The translations under genes and the position numbers were made by a program. The notes beneath the pieces were generated by a model. That model was not told the DNA's origin. It saw only the letters and a list, made by a program, of their open reading frames with translations, and did not search any database. From Hydrogenophaga sp. (GTDB lineage Bacteria; Pseudomonadota; Gammaproteobacteria; Burkholderiales; Burkholderiaceae_C): a stretch of DNA of 37,350 nt. Each line of letters begins with the position of its first letter. Within the stretch, counting starts at the first letter, position 1. The stretch lies in contig JAEUOT010000062.1 of NCBI GenBank assembly GCA_016790705.1, positions 1-37,350 on the forward strand, given 5' to 3'. Below are positions 7,915-16,455 of the stretch, in pieces.

Positions 7915-8525
7915 CGGTAGTCCATCTGCCGCGCGGTCCGCTCGGCCAGTTCCGCGCAGCTCAACCGCGCCACCAGGTGCAGCGACATGTCGGTGCCGGC
8001 GCTGATGCCGGCCGAGCTGACGATCCGTCCTTCGTCGACCCAGCGCAGGTCGTCGCACACCTGCAGCGCGGGCCACTGGCGGCGCAGGTCATCCAGGTCT
8101 TCCCAGTGGGTGGTCATGCGCTCAGTGTGCACCACGCCCGCGGCCGCGAGGATGAAGGCGCCGGTGCAGACGGAGGCGGTGATTTGTGCGGTTGCGCTGG
8201 TTTGTCGCACCCACTCGAGTGTCTCGGAACAGCGCGCTGCGGCGTCGACCACGCCGCCGGGCACGACCAGAAGGTCCACAGGCCCCGCATCGGCAAAGTG
8301 GTGTGTGGGCAGGATGCTGAGTCCGGCGCGGGCGCGTACCGGCCCGGGCTGGCGGGCGACGCAGGTCACCTGCCAGTCCCTGGCCAGCGCCGCGCCGTGC
8401 CAGGCGTGAGCCTCCGCGCGGGCGGCCATGCGCGCCGCCGTGGTGAAGACCTCGTACGGACCGGCCAGGTCCAGCGCCTCGACGTCGTCGAACGCCAGGA
8501 TCGCGATCGAGAAGGGCCGGCTCAT
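7893..8525 (-). CDS. DJ-1/PfpI family protein (class I glutamine amidotransferase-like)
   Basis: A 210-residue stand-alone DJ-1/PfpI protein. The family includes isonitrile hydratases, chaperones and the ligand domains of GlxA regulators. The start SRPFSIAILAFDDVEALDLAG and the elbow cysteine C120 in SVCTGAFILAAAG are typical, as is the downstream MTTHWEDLDDL with its conserved histidine. The closest pattern is the inhA/isonitrile hydratase-like group, but the substrate is not decidable. The start codon overlaps the stop of the cysteine hydrolase gene (ATGA), and its own end overlaps the regulator gene by 22 bases. It resembles the regulator's N-terminal domain, so one may derive from the other. 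Confidence 0.88.
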   Translation of the reverse strand: MSRPFSIAILAFDDVEALDLAGPYEVFTTAARMAARAEAHAWHGAALARDWQVTCVARQPGPVRARAGLSILPTHHFADAGPVDLLVVPGGVVDAAARCSETLEWVRQTSATAQITASVCTGAFILAAAGVVHTERMTTHWEDLDDLRRQWPALQVCDDLRWVDEGRIVSSAGISAGTDMSLHLVARLSCAELAERTARQMDYRWLKHPA

Positions 8526-9097
8526 GCCGCCACCTGCGCGCGCGACAGCGCCTCGTCGACGCTGCACAGGGTGCAGAAGCGGCCTTGCAGAACGGTCGCG
8601 GTGCGGGCCTTGATCTCGTTGGCTGTCAACGGCGAGCCGTCGGGTTGCGTCATGTCGAAGGTCAGCGTCGCATCGGTCACGTAGTCGACCTCCCACCCCA
8701 GGTCGGAGGCGTGGCGCGTGGTGGTTTCGCAGCACTGCTCGGTGCGGATGCCGCTGACGATGAGGCGGCGGATGCCCCGCTGGGTCAGCCAGACGTCCAG
8801 CCCGGTGCCGACCAACGCGCTGTGGCGGTGTTTGATGAAGGTCGCGGCGGCCTCGAAGTCGTTCAGTCCGGCCAGCGGTGACACGTGACCGCTGACCATC
8901 GAGAACGGGTTGTCGGCCGTTTCAGGACCGTCACTGTGCAGGATGCGCACCACCGGGATGCGTCGACCGACGCAACCCTCGATCAGGGCGTTCTGGGCCG
9001 CGAGAAAGGCCGGCAGGTCACGTGTGGTGAAGTAGGGACGGTGCTGGAACGAGGCCTGGACGTCGATGACGAGCAGGGCGGTGCGGTGGTCGGACAT
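8522..9097 (-). CDS. Isochorismatase-like cysteine hydrolase
   Basis: A 191-residue cysteine hydrolase of the isochorismatase/nicotinamidase superfamily. The catalytic triad is visible: D12 in LLVIDVQ, K89 in FIKHRHSAL and C122 in the RTEQCCETTTR segment. Typical substrates are amides, ureides or isochorismate; none can be assigned here. The ATG at 9097 has AAGGAG about eight bases upstream, the best ribosome binding site of this operon, which makes it the first gene. It is followed by DJ-1/PfpI and GlxA-type genes with overlapping codons, suggesting a small catabolic or detoxification unit regulated by its own last gene. Confidence 0.88.
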   Translation of the reverse strand: MSDHRTALLVIDVQASFQHRPYFTTRDLPAFLAAQNALIEGCVGRRIPVVRILHSDGPETADNPFSMVSGHVSPLAGLNDFEAAATFIKHRHSALVGTGLDVWLTQRGIRRLIVSGIRTEQCCETTTRHASDLGWEVDYVTDATLTFDMTQPDGSPLTANEIKARTATVLQGRFCTLCSVDEALSRAQVAA

Positions 9098-9192
9098 GGG
9101 CAGACTCCTTGGATGGGATGTCGTCCATCTTGGCGGTTTCCGGCTCCGTCGTCCGCCCAGTCAGGGACCGGTTTCGATCATATTCGGACAGA

Positions 9193-10842
9193 TCAACCCA
9201 TTGCCGGGACGCGGGCCTCCGCGGCCGGAGGCACCGCTGCGGGAACCGATCGGGAAGACGTCCTCTCCAGTGGCTCGGTGGCCGTTCCGTCGGTCCGACT
9301 GGCTGCGGCGAAGTGTTCCTCGGTGCTGCGCTGCAGGGCCTGGGGAATGTCCATTTCGGACAGGTGGCGCCCCGCGTGCATCACCCCGAGCCGCTGCCCG
9401 TCCTTGCTCACGAGGAACTGGTCCGGCGGCCCCTTGTTCTCATGGCGGGCACAGTGGCCGACCGCGGCGGCACACACCTGGCCGACCTGCGCGGGTGACA
9501 ACCCGGACTGTCGCAGGCGGTCGCCGGTCTGGCGCCAGGCCATCACGAACTGCGCCTGCTGTTCCGGGCTGAGGCTTCTGGCGGCCATCCGCGTGTCCGT
9601 CGCTTCGGTCCGCAGGGCCACGGTTTCCGTGTGGACGGGTTTGCCCTGCGCATCGAATTCGGTGACCCGGGCTGGCTGATGCAGGCGCTCGTTCATCTCG
9701 ATCACGGTGCGCCGTCCGTCCTTGCCGTAGTGGTCGATCTCGATGTGGCCATTGGCGCTGTCGACGGCGATGTACTGCCGGCTGCCGTCTTCACGGGTGA
9801 CCACGAACTTGTCGCAGGGCGACGAAGGGCCACGGGTTTCCGTGCAGATCGTCTTGACCACCGGTGACTCGGAGAGGCGGGCGAACAGCTTGCGGGCTTC
9901 GGGTGGCAACTGCGCGAAGTCAGCCTGGCCCTCGGGAATGAGGTAGCGCCCGTTGCGGTCGACGGAAAGGCCTTGCTGGCTGTCCACCAGCGCCTTGTTG
10001 GCGTGGTCGTTGGCCATGACCGCGCCCGCGACCAGGGTGGCGGAACCGCTGACCATCAGCACTGTCTTGAGCGGGTCGGGCAGCGACGAGCCCGGCAGCA
10101 TGGTCGGGCCGGGCGGCACATGCCGGCTGAGGTACTGGTCCTGGCGAAAGCCCCCGTAGTAATAGGTGGCGATGTCGTTGGGTGTGCGCACGTCGTGCAC
10201 CTGGCGGCCGGAGGCCTGGTAGCGCGCCAGCGCCGCCTCATAGCCGCCCGCATCCCTGAAGTAGTCGCCGTCGATGGTGCCGCGGGCAATCGGCAGGCTG
10301 TTGTAGACGTAGGCGTCGAGGTTGTTTTTCAGTGCGAAGCTCTGCGCCATGCCACCGCCCAGGCTGTGGCCGGTGGTGGCGAAGTGGTAGCCCTGATACC
10401 GCTCATCTTTACTGAGTGCGTCGAAGGCCGCCTGCGCCTTGGCCTGGATCTTGGCGAACTCCGAAGCCCCGGCGTTTCCCAGGTCGGACTTCCAGTTGCT
10501 CCAGGCGTCCGAGCCTTTGAAGTCAAAGGTGATTTGGTTGGTTCGGGTGTTGATCGACACCTTGAACTGGTTCTCCAGATCGCCTTTGTCGTTGTGCTGG
10601 GTGTTCCAGCCTTCGGGGCTGCCGGGCAGAAGACGGCCTTCAGGGTCCTGGCGGGCCACGGGCCATCCGGCGGGAAGCTCCGTCTCGGGTTGGATGTACC
10701 GCCATCCATCCGGGTAGGTGGTGACCTTCTTTGCAGCCTCTCGGTCCTTGTGCTCGTAGGCCCAGTAGGCCAGTCGCATGCCTATGGACTCATCCAGCGG
10801 GGTGGATCGCTTCGAAGGGTGTACTTGAGCGCGCTCGTCCAT
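9193..10842 (-). CDS. Lipase (class 3-like) with XVIPCD-like C-terminus; putative antibacterial effector
   Basis: A 549-residue alpha/beta-hydrolase. The nucleophile elbow GHSLGGG places the catalytic serine at S160; D223 (TPNDIATYY) and H241 (SRHVPPGPTMLPG) complete a likely triad. A hydrophobic stretch (about 259-277) follows. The C-terminal part (about 443-512) contains DQFLVSKDGQRL and MDIPQALQRSTEEH, which resemble the XVIPCD signal of effectors secreted by Xanthomonadales-type T4SS; a related segment occurs at 343-371. There is no signal peptide. The ATG at 10842 has GAGG six bases upstream; the frame continues 57 codons further up over the lipoprotein gene. The lipoprotein gene precedes it by 16 bases, as in effector/immunity pairs. 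The lipase call is firm; secretion and target are inferred. Confidence 0.75.
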   Translation of the reverse strand: MDERAQVHPSKRSTPLDESIGMRLAYWAYEHKDREAAKKVTTYPDGWRYIQPETELPAGWPVARQDPEGRLLPGSPEGWNTQHNDKGDLENQFKVSINTRTNQITFDFKGSDAWSNWKSDLGNAGASEFAKIQAKAQAAFDALSKDERYQGYHFATTGHSLGGGMAQSFALKNNLDAYVYNSLPIARGTIDGDYFRDAGGYEAALARYQASGRQVHDVRTPNDIATYYYGGFRQDQYLSRHVPPGPTMLPGSSLPDPLKTVLMVSGSATLVAGAVMANDHANKALVDSQQGLSVDRNGRYLIPEGQADFAQLPPEARKLFARLSESPVVKTICTETRGPSSPCDKFVVTREDGSRQYIAVDSANGHIEIDHYGKDGRRTVIEMNERLHQPARVTEFDAQGKPVHTETVALRTEATDTRMAARSLSPEQQAQFVMAWRQTGDRLRQSGLSPAQVGQVCAAAVGHCARHENKGPPDQFLVSKDGQRLGVMHAGRHLSEMDIPQALQRSTEEHFAAASRTDGTATEPLERTSSRSVPAAVPPAAEARVPAMG

Positions 10843-10858
10843 TTCCTGCCTCACTCCC

Positions 10859-11512
10859 TTACCGATCCAGCCATTCCTCTTGCGGCGTCGGGCATTGGTT
10901 GTCCAGGGATTCCCAAGCCTTCTGGCGCACAGGGTCGCGCAACAAAGTACGGCTGCCGTCGCTGTTGTAGCGGTAGTAGCCGTCGCGAAACACAGGCCAA
11001 ACTTCATAGGCAATGGAGTAGTACTTGACCCGAGGCTTGCCCATGTCGATCACCAGACGCCGCACATTGCACTGCTGTTGCAACAAGGGCAGCAGGCGCG
11101 CCAAGCCCTGCTCCCATTGGGTCAGGTCCCGACTTGGTACTTTGTAACGGTCGAGCTGGCCCGGAATCGTCTGGTTCATCGCCACCTGCAACGCCAACAG
11201 AATCTTCGCGTCCATCGATCCCCTGGCGGCCGCTTTCTCGAACAACGCGGTGATGGCTTTCGGGTCGGTCACGTCGGTGATCCAGCCGTCGGAGTTGCCC
11301 AACGCATAGAAATAGTCGCCCAGTGGGTCGCCCTTGTCCTGCAGGGTCCTGATGTGGGCCCGCAGCACGGCGATACCTTGGTCCAGGTCGTGTCTGGCGG
11401 CGGATTGTTCGATGGCGTTGACCGCCTGGACGGGGGCCATGCAGCCGGCGGTGGTCGACGCCAGCAAAACGGCGAGCGCGCCGGTCGCCATCAGTGAACG
11501 GATGTTGTGCAT
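10859..11512 (-). CDS. Lipoprotein with Sel1-like segment, putative immunity protein
   Basis: A 217-residue protein with a lipoprotein signal peptide: a short charged start, the hydrophobic core GALAVLLAS and the lipobox TAGC, with the lipidated cysteine at C24. The mature part is helical, and one segment (KAITALFEKAAARGSMDAKI, about 85-104) looks like a Sel1/TPR repeat. The C-terminal part (RVKYYSIAYEVWPVF onward) is unrecognised. GGGAGG lies about ten bases above the ATG at 11512. It is first in a two-gene unit with the lipase. Periplasmic lipoproteins encoded just before toxic lipases are commonly their immunity proteins, which is the basis of the proposed role; no direct evidence is seen. 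Confidence 0.72.
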   Translation of the reverse strand: MHNIRSLMATGALAVLLASTTAGCMAPVQAVNAIEQSAARHDLDQGIAVLRAHIRTLQDKGDPLGDYFYALGNSDGWITDVTDPKAITALFEKAAARGSMDAKILLALQVAMNQTIPGQLDRYKVPSRDLTQWEQGLARLLPLLQQQCNVRRLVIDMGKPRVKYYSIAYEVWPVFRDGYYRYNSDGSRTLLRDPVRQKAWESLDNQCPTPQEEWLDR

Positions 11513-11557
11513 CTCGGTGTTCCCTCCCTTGGCGCCCGAATGTACTGCAAGCTGCTC

Positions 11558-11578
11558 AAAACCAAGGCGGTACCCGCC
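11558..11578 (-). terminator. Weak terminator-like hairpin after the MFS transporter gene
   Basis: On the minus strand GGCGG-GTA-CCGCC (11566-11578) is followed by TTGGTTTT. It lies between the MFS gene and the lipoprotein gene, both on the minus strand. The short stem makes it a weak candidate. Confidence 0.3.
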
Positions 11579-11600
11579 CCCCGCATGGGGCATGCCGGGG

Positions 11601-12800
11601 TCAGGACGGCTTCGCAGTCCGAGGCGCCGGCCGCAGCAACAGCGCCAGCAGCGACAGCGCAGCCAGCCCCATGCCGGCGACAAAGGTGGCGCTGGGGCCG
11701 AGACGGTCCCAGAGCAGTCCGGCCAGTCCGCTGGCGATCAGCATGGCGATGCCGGATACCAGGTTGAACATGCCGAAAGCCGTGCCGCGCAGTTCGGACG
11801 GCGAGGTGTCGGCCACCATCGCCGCCAGCAGGCCCTGGGTCATGGCCATGTGCACGCCCCACAGCGCGATGCCGGCCCAGACGACCAGTCCCTGGCCGCT
11901 CCAGGCGAGCAGGGCGTCGGCAGCGATCAGCACCACGACGCCGATCGCCAGCAAGAGGCGCCGGTCCAGAGCGTCGGCCAGCCGTCCGAACGGGTAGGCG
12001 CCCAGCGCGTAGATCACGTTCATCACGATCAGCACCATCGGCACCCAGGCGATGGCCAGCCCGCCCTGCTGCACCCGCAACACCAGGAAGGCTTCGGAGA
12101 AGCGGGCCAGGGTGAATATCGCGCCGATGCCCACCACCCACCAGTAGGTGCCCGAGAGCTGGCGCAGGTTCTCGCGCGAAATGGGTTGCGTGCGGCGGGC
12201 GCCGGCGGGTCGCTCCGGTTCCTGCACGCCAAACACCAGCAGCAGCACACACAGCGCCGCCGGAATCACCGCGACCCAGAACACGGCCCGGAAGTCGTTG
12301 TGCCAGAGCAGCATCAGCCCCATAGCCAGCAGCGGACCGAGAACAGCGCCCACGGTGTCGAGCGACTGCCGCAGGCCAAACGCAGCGCCACGCTGATCAG
12401 TCGGCGCGATGTCAGCCACCAGGGCGTCGCGCGGTGCACCGCGGATGCCCTTGCCGACACGGTCCACCAGCCGGGCGGCGATGACCGGTTCGACCGAGGT
12501 GGCGAGTGCGAAGAGGGGCTTGGTGACGGCGGCCAGTCCGTAGCCCAGCAGCGCCAGCGGTTTGCGCTTGCCCCACCAGTCGCTCAAAGCGCCCGAGAAC
12601 ACCTTGACGATCAGGGCGGTGGCTTCGGCGGCCCCTTCGAGCAGGCCGACGGTCACCATGCTGGCGCCCAGGCCGGTGACCAGGAAGACGGGCAGCAGGC
12701 TGTGGATCAGCTCCGAAGAGATGTCCATCAGCAGGCTGACGAAGCCCAGCGCCCAGATGGCTCGGGGCAATCGGCGCCGAGGTGTCGGGGCGCCGGTCAC
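11601..12800 (-). CDS. MFS transporter
   Basis: A 399-residue major facilitator superfamily protein with about twelve hydrophobic segments. Motif A-like loops are GALSDWWGKRKPL after helix 2 and GRLADALDRRLLL in the second half. The segment KGIRGAPRDALVADIAP is typical of a group of uncharacterised proton-coupled exporters. The substrate is unknown. The GTG start at 12800 is ten bases after the purM stop, so it is likely co-transcribed with purM; the first helix would be lost with any later start. A short unconserved basic segment precedes helix 1. Confidence 0.86.
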   Translation of the reverse strand: MTGAPTPRRRLPRAIWALGFVSLLMDISSELIHSLLPVFLVTGLGASMVTVGLLEGAAEATALIVKVFSGALSDWWGKRKPLALLGYGLAAVTKPLFALATSVEPVIAARLVDRVGKGIRGAPRDALVADIAPTDQRGAAFGLRQSLDTVGAVLGPLLAMGLMLLWHNDFRAVFWVAVIPAALCVLLLVFGVQEPERPAGARRTQPISRENLRQLSGTYWWVVGIGAIFTLARFSEAFLVLRVQQGGLAIAWVPMVLIVMNVIYALGAYPFGRLADALDRRLLLAIGVVVLIAADALLAWSGQGLVVWAGIALWGVHMAMTQGLLAAMVADTSPSELRGTAFGMFNLVSGIAMLIASGLAGLLWDRLGPSATFVAGMGLAALSLLALLLRPAPRTAKPS

Positions 12801-12810
12801 GGCACCGTGG

Positions 12811-13848
12811 TCAGGCCACGACCACCGAGGCGCCGTCGCCCTTGGGCGCGATCACGCCGATCTCGTACACCGTCTCGCCCAGTTCGCGCAGCGTGGCGGC
12901 GCAGGCGGCGGCTTCGTCGGCGGCGATCACCACCACCATGCCGATGCCGTTGTTGAAGGTGCGGTTCATCTCGATGTCGTCGATGCCGGCGACCTTCTGC
13001 AGCCAGGCGAACAGCTCGGTCTGCGGCCAGCTGCCCTTTTTCAGGTGGGCGGCCGTGCCCTCGGGCAGCACGCGGGGAATGTTCTCCAGCAGGCCACCGC
13101 CGGTGATGTGGGCCAGGGCCTTGACGGGGTGCTTCGCGAGCGTGGCCAGCACGTTCTTCACGTACAGGCGGGTCGGGGCCATGATGGCCTGCCTGAACGG
13201 CTGGCCGTCCAGCGTGGCGGGCAGGTCGCTGCCGGCGCGTTCGATGCACTTGCGCACCAGCGAGAAGCCGTTGGAATGCACGCCGTGCGAGGCCAGGCCC
13301 AGCACCACGTCACCGGGCTTGACGTTCTGACCGGTCAGAATTTTCGACTTTTCGACCGCGCCGACGCAGAAGCCGGCCAGGTCGTATTCGCCGGCCGGGT
13401 ACATGCCGGGCATTTCAGCGGTTTCGCCGCCGATCAGGGCGCAACCGGAGAGCTCACAGCCCTTGGCGATGCCGCCGACCACGGCCGCAGCGGTTTCCAC
13501 GTCCAGCTTGCCGCAGGCGAAATAGTCCAGGAAGAACAGCGGCTCGGCGCCCTGCACCAGCACGTCGTTCACGCTCATGCCCACCAGGTCGATGCCCACG
13601 GTGTCGTGCAGGTTCCACTCGAAGGCCAACTTGAGCTTGGTGCCCACGCCGTCGGTGCCGGAGACCAGCACAGGCTCCTGGTAGCGCTTGGGCACCTCGA
13701 ACAGCGCACCGAAGCCGCCGATGCCGGCCAGCACACCCTCGCGCATGGTCTTTTTGGCCAGCGGCTTGATGCGCTCGACCAGGGCGTCGCCCGCGTCAAT
13801 GTCGACGCCGGCGTCTTTGTATGAAAGGGGGGTGTTGCTGGAGCTCAT
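12811..13848 (-). CDS. purM: Phosphoribosylformylglycinamidine cyclo-ligase (AIR synthetase)
   Basis: Converts formylglycinamidine ribonucleotide and ATP to aminoimidazole ribonucleotide in purine synthesis. The 345-residue length matches the family. Signatures are [20 protein letters not shown] at the start, [12 protein letters not shown] (65-76), [20 protein letters not shown] and [14 protein letters not shown]. The ATG at 13848 is the family start, but the bases just upstream on this strand are C-rich and show no Shine-Dalgarno sequence. It is divergent from the AI-2E permease operon, a gene order conserved in Burkholderiales, and the MFS gene follows ten bases downstream. Confidence 0.97.
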   Translation of the reverse strand: MSSSNTPLSYKDAGVDIDAGDALVERIKPLAKKTMREGVLAGIGGFGALFEVPKRYQEPVLVSGTDGVGTKLKLAFEWNLHDTVGIDLVGMSVNDVLVQGAEPLFFLDYFACGKLDVETAAAVVGGIAKGCELSGCALIGGETAEMPGMYPAGEYDLAGFCVGAVEKSKILTGQNVKPGDVVLGLASHGVHSNGFSLVRKCIERAGSDLPATLDGQPFRQAIMAPTRLYVKNVLATLAKHPVKALAHITGGGLLENIPRVLPEGTAAHLKKGSWPQTELFAWLQKVAGIDDIEMNRTFNNGIGMVVVIAADEAAACAATLRELGETVYEIGVIAPKGDGASVVVA

Positions 13849-13955
13849 GGGGAGGGAGGCAGGGGAGGGGCCGGCGCAGGCCGGCGACTAGAATTTGCGG
13901 CTGATTTTACGGGTTTGCCCCCGCAGACCCGCCGACAGGCAAGGGATATCGCCCC

Positions 13956-15083
13956 ATGACACTCACCCCCGCACAGAACCGCTCGCTGACCTGGGCCGCC
14001 ATCGCATTGGCGGTCTGGGCGGTGCTGACGGTGCTGTCGCCGGTGCTCATGCCCTTTGTCCTGGCTGCGGTCATGGCCTACGCGCTGCATCCGCTGGTCG
14101 AGAAGCTCAACGACCGCCGCGTCCCCCGCTGGCTCGGTGGCGGTGTGGCGATTGCGCTGCTGATGATGGTGCTGATCGCGGTGATGCTGCTGATCGTGCC
14201 GGTGATCACCAAGCAGGTGCCGCTGCTGCGGGAGCAGGTCCCGGCGCTGCTGGAGCGGGTCAACGAGGGGCTGGTGCCTCTGGCGGCGCGCTTCGGCATC
14301 GATCTGCAGATCGATGTGGGACAGGTGCGCGAATGGCTCAAGGAGCTGGTGTCCGGTCACGGGCAGGAGTTGCTCAACGGCCTGCTCTCGTCCTTGCGCA
14401 TCGGGGGCAGCGCGCTGGCGGCCGTGTTCGGCAATCTGGTGCTCACCCCGATCGTCGCCTACTACCTGCTGCTGGACTGGTCCGGGATGGTCGAGCGCAG
14501 CAAACGACTGATTCCCCCGCGCTGGCTGCCCTCGGTGCAGAGCTTCCTGGACGAGACCGATGAGGTGCTGGGCCAGTACCTGCGCGGCCAGTTGCTGGTG
14601 ATGGGGGTGCTGGCGGTGTTCTATGCCGTGGCGCTGGCGCTGGTCGGGCTCCGGCTGGCGCTGCCCATCGGGGTCTTCACCGGGCTGGCGGTATTCGTGC
14701 CGTATCTCGGCTTCGGCCTCGGCTTGGTGATGGGCTTGCTGGCGGCGGTGCTGCAGTTCCAGAGCGTCACGGGCGTGGCGCTGGTGGGCGCGGTGTACGC
14801 GGTCGGCCAGATCGCCGAGAGCATGTATGTGACGCCCCGCCTGCTGGGTGAGCGCATCGGCCTGCACCCGATCGCGGTGATCTTTGCCCTGATGGCGTTC
14901 GGCCAGTTGTTCGGCTTCGTCGGCGTGCTGATCGCCCTGCCGGCCAGCGCGGTGCTGCTGGTGGCGATTCGCCGCGCCAAGGCGTCCTACCTGGCGAGCG
15001 ATCTGTACCTGTCGGCGCCGTCCCGTCCCGCTGCTCCGACGGTGGCGCCGGAACCGCCCGCCGGGGAGGACGTCGGCGAATGA
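13956..15083 (+). CDS. AI-2E family transporter (PerM-like permease)
   Basis: A 375-residue membrane protein of the AI-2E transporter (PerM/UPF0118) family. It has two hydrophobic hairpins at the start, a central amphipathic soluble-looking part (about 85-160) and further membrane segments to about residue 345. The patterns LTPIVAYYLLLDW and YVTPRLLGERIGLHPIAVIF are characteristic. The substrate is unknown; some relatives act as sodium-proton antiporters or exporters. AAGGGA lies nine bases above the ATG at 13956. Its stop codon overlaps the start of hda (ATGA), so it leads the operon. A TAGAAT at 13889-13894 may be its -10 element, but no matching -35 is seen. Confidence 0.9.
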   Translation: MTLTPAQNRSLTWAAIALAVWAVLTVLSPVLMPFVLAAVMAYALHPLVEKLNDRRVPRWLGGGVAIALLMMVLIAVMLLIVPVITKQVPLLREQVPALLERVNEGLVPLAARFGIDLQIDVGQVREWLKELVSGHGQELLNGLLSSLRIGGSALAAVFGNLVLTPIVAYYLLLDWSGMVERSKRLIPPRWLPSVQSFLDETDEVLGQYLRGQLLVMGVLAVFYAVALALVGLRLALPIGVFTGLAVFVPYLGFGLGLVMGLLAAVLQFQSVTGVALVGAVYAVGQIAESMYVTPRLLGERIGLHPIAVIFALMAFGQLFGFVGVLIALPASAVLLVAIRRAKASYLASDLYLSAPSRPAAPTVAPEPPAGEDVGE

Positions 15084-15790
15084 GCCAGCCGGGCCAGCCA
15101 CCGATGAAGCAGATGGCGCTGGACATCGGTCTTGCGCCGGTGCCGACGCTGGAGAACTTCGTGGCCGCAGGCAACGAGGCGGCGCTGGAGCATCTGCGGC
15201 TGTGGACCGGCAACCCGATGCGCTCCCCGGTGCCGACCTTTCTCTGGGGCGAGGGCGGCAGTGGCAAGACCCATCTGCTCAGCGCGGTGCGCGAGGCCCT
15301 GCGGGACCACGGCGCACGCACCGGCTGGCTGGACGCGGCGAACCTGCACCCTGCGGAGTTCGACGAGGCCTGGGAGGTGGTGATCCTGGACGACTGCCAG
15401 CTCTACACCGCCGAGCAGCAGGCCGCAGCGTTCAACTGGTTTGTCAACGCCCAGACGCCCCCCAGCGGTCCGGCGCGCTGGGTGCTGGCGGCGGCCGACC
15501 GGCCGCCGGCCGACCTGCAGTTGCGCGAGGACCTGCGCACCCGGCTGGGCTGGGGCCACGTGTTCCAGCTCACCGCGCTGGGCGAGCCCGAGCGTCGTGC
15601 CGTGCTGCGCCGTGCGGCCGATGAGCGTGGGGTGTTTCTGGGCGACGACGTCATGGACTTCATGCTCAACCGCTTTTCGCGCGACCTCTCCAGCCTGACG
15701 ATGCTGCTGGACCAGCTTGACGCCTATGCCCTGCGCACCCAGCGCGCGATCACGATTCCGCTGATCAAGTCCATGCTGGACAACGAATGA
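15080..15790 (+). CDS. hda: DnaA regulatory inactivator Hda
   Basis: AAA+ protein that, bound to the DNA-loaded sliding clamp, stimulates hydrolysis of DnaA-bound ATP and so prevents over-initiation of replication. The 236-residue protein has the clamp-binding motif QMALDIGL (11-18), Walker A GEGGSGKTH (57-65), Walker B VVILDDCQ (100-107) and a DnaA-like C-terminal helical part (LSSLTMLLDQLDAYALRTQR). Starting at 15080 it overlaps the permease stop codon by four bases; a second ATG at residue 9 is also possible and keeps the clamp motif. It overlaps the HAD gene by another ATGA. Confidence 0.93.
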   Translation: MSQPGQPPMKQMALDIGLAPVPTLENFVAAGNEAALEHLRLWTGNPMRSPVPTFLWGEGGSGKTHLLSAVREALRDHGARTGWLDAANLHPAEFDEAWEVVILDDCQLYTAEQQAAAFNWFVNAQTPPSGPARWVLAAADRPPADLQLREDLRTRLGWGHVFQLTALGEPERRAVLRRAADERGVFLGDDVMDFMLNRFSRDLSSLTMLLDQLDAYALRTQRAITIPLIKSMLDNE

Positions 15791-16455
15791 AACTTGCACT
15801 CTTTGACCTCGACCACACCCTGTTGCCGCTGGATTCGGACTATTCGTGGGGCCAGTTCACGGTCGACATCGGCTGGCGCGACGCCGAGACCCACACCCGG
15901 GCCAACGACGCCTTCTATGAGCAGTACAAGGCCGGGACCCTGGACATCAACGCGTATATCCGTTTTTCTGTCGCACCGCTGGCCGAGCACGGGGTCGAGC
16001 GGTCCGACGCGGCCCACCGCCGCTTCATGGACGAGGTGATCCGGCCGGCCATGCGCCCGCAGGCGCTGGACCTGATCCGGCAGCACCAGGCTGCGGGGGA
16101 CCAGGTCGTGATCGTCACGGCCACCAACGAATTCGTCACCCGTCCGATCGCCCAGGCCTTCGGCGTGTCGGAGCTGATCGCTATCGAGCTCGAACGTGAT
16201 CCGCAGGGCAACCCGACCGGCGGTATCCGGGGCACGCCCTCGTTTCGCGAGGGCAAGGTGGTCCGTGTGGAACAATGGCTGGCGGCACGGGGCCTGGGCT
16301 GGGCCGATGTGACACACAGCAGCTTCTACAGCGACTCCCTCAACGATCTCCCGCTGCTGGAGAAAGTCCGCGAGCCGGTGGCCACCAACCCCGACGAGCG
16401 CCTGCGCGCCATTGCCATCGACCGCGGCTGGCGCATCCTGAACCTATTCGAATGA
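15787..16455 (+). CDS. HAD-IB family hydrolase (SerB-like phosphatase)
   Basis: A 222-residue haloacid dehalogenase superfamily phosphatase, subfamily IB, related to phosphoserine phosphatase. The catalytic DxDxT motif is at D7-D9-T11 (LFDLDHTLLPLD), motif II is in VIVTATNEF, the conserved lysine is in FREGKVVRVEQWL and motif IV is in YSDSLNDLPLLE. The phosphorylated substrate is not known; relatives include phosphoserine, histidinol phosphate and lipid phosphate phosphatases. It is joined by ATGA overlaps to both hda and pcnB, a conserved betaproteobacterial order. Confidence 0.92.
   Translation: MKLALFDLDHTLLPLDSDYSWGQFTVDIGWRDAETHTRANDAFYEQYKAGTLDINAYIRFSVAPLAEHGVERSDAAHRRFMDEVIRPAMRPQALDLIRQHQAAGDQVVIVTATNEFVTRPIAQAFGVSELIAIELERDPQGNPTGGIRGTPSFREGKVVRVEQWLAARGLGWADVTHSSFYSDSLNDLPLLEKVREPVATNPDERLRAIAIDRGWRILNLFE

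Noticed and set aside
9193-11512. Link between the lipase effector and the trb genes at the right end
   Set aside because: trbG/trbI are of the conjugative P-type class and lie on a separate element 22 kb away; nothing ties them to effector secretion.
16275-16451. Upstream extension of the pcnB frame
   Set aside because: It lies inside the HAD gene in another frame and has no conserved residues; the ATGA overlap at 16452 is the natural start.
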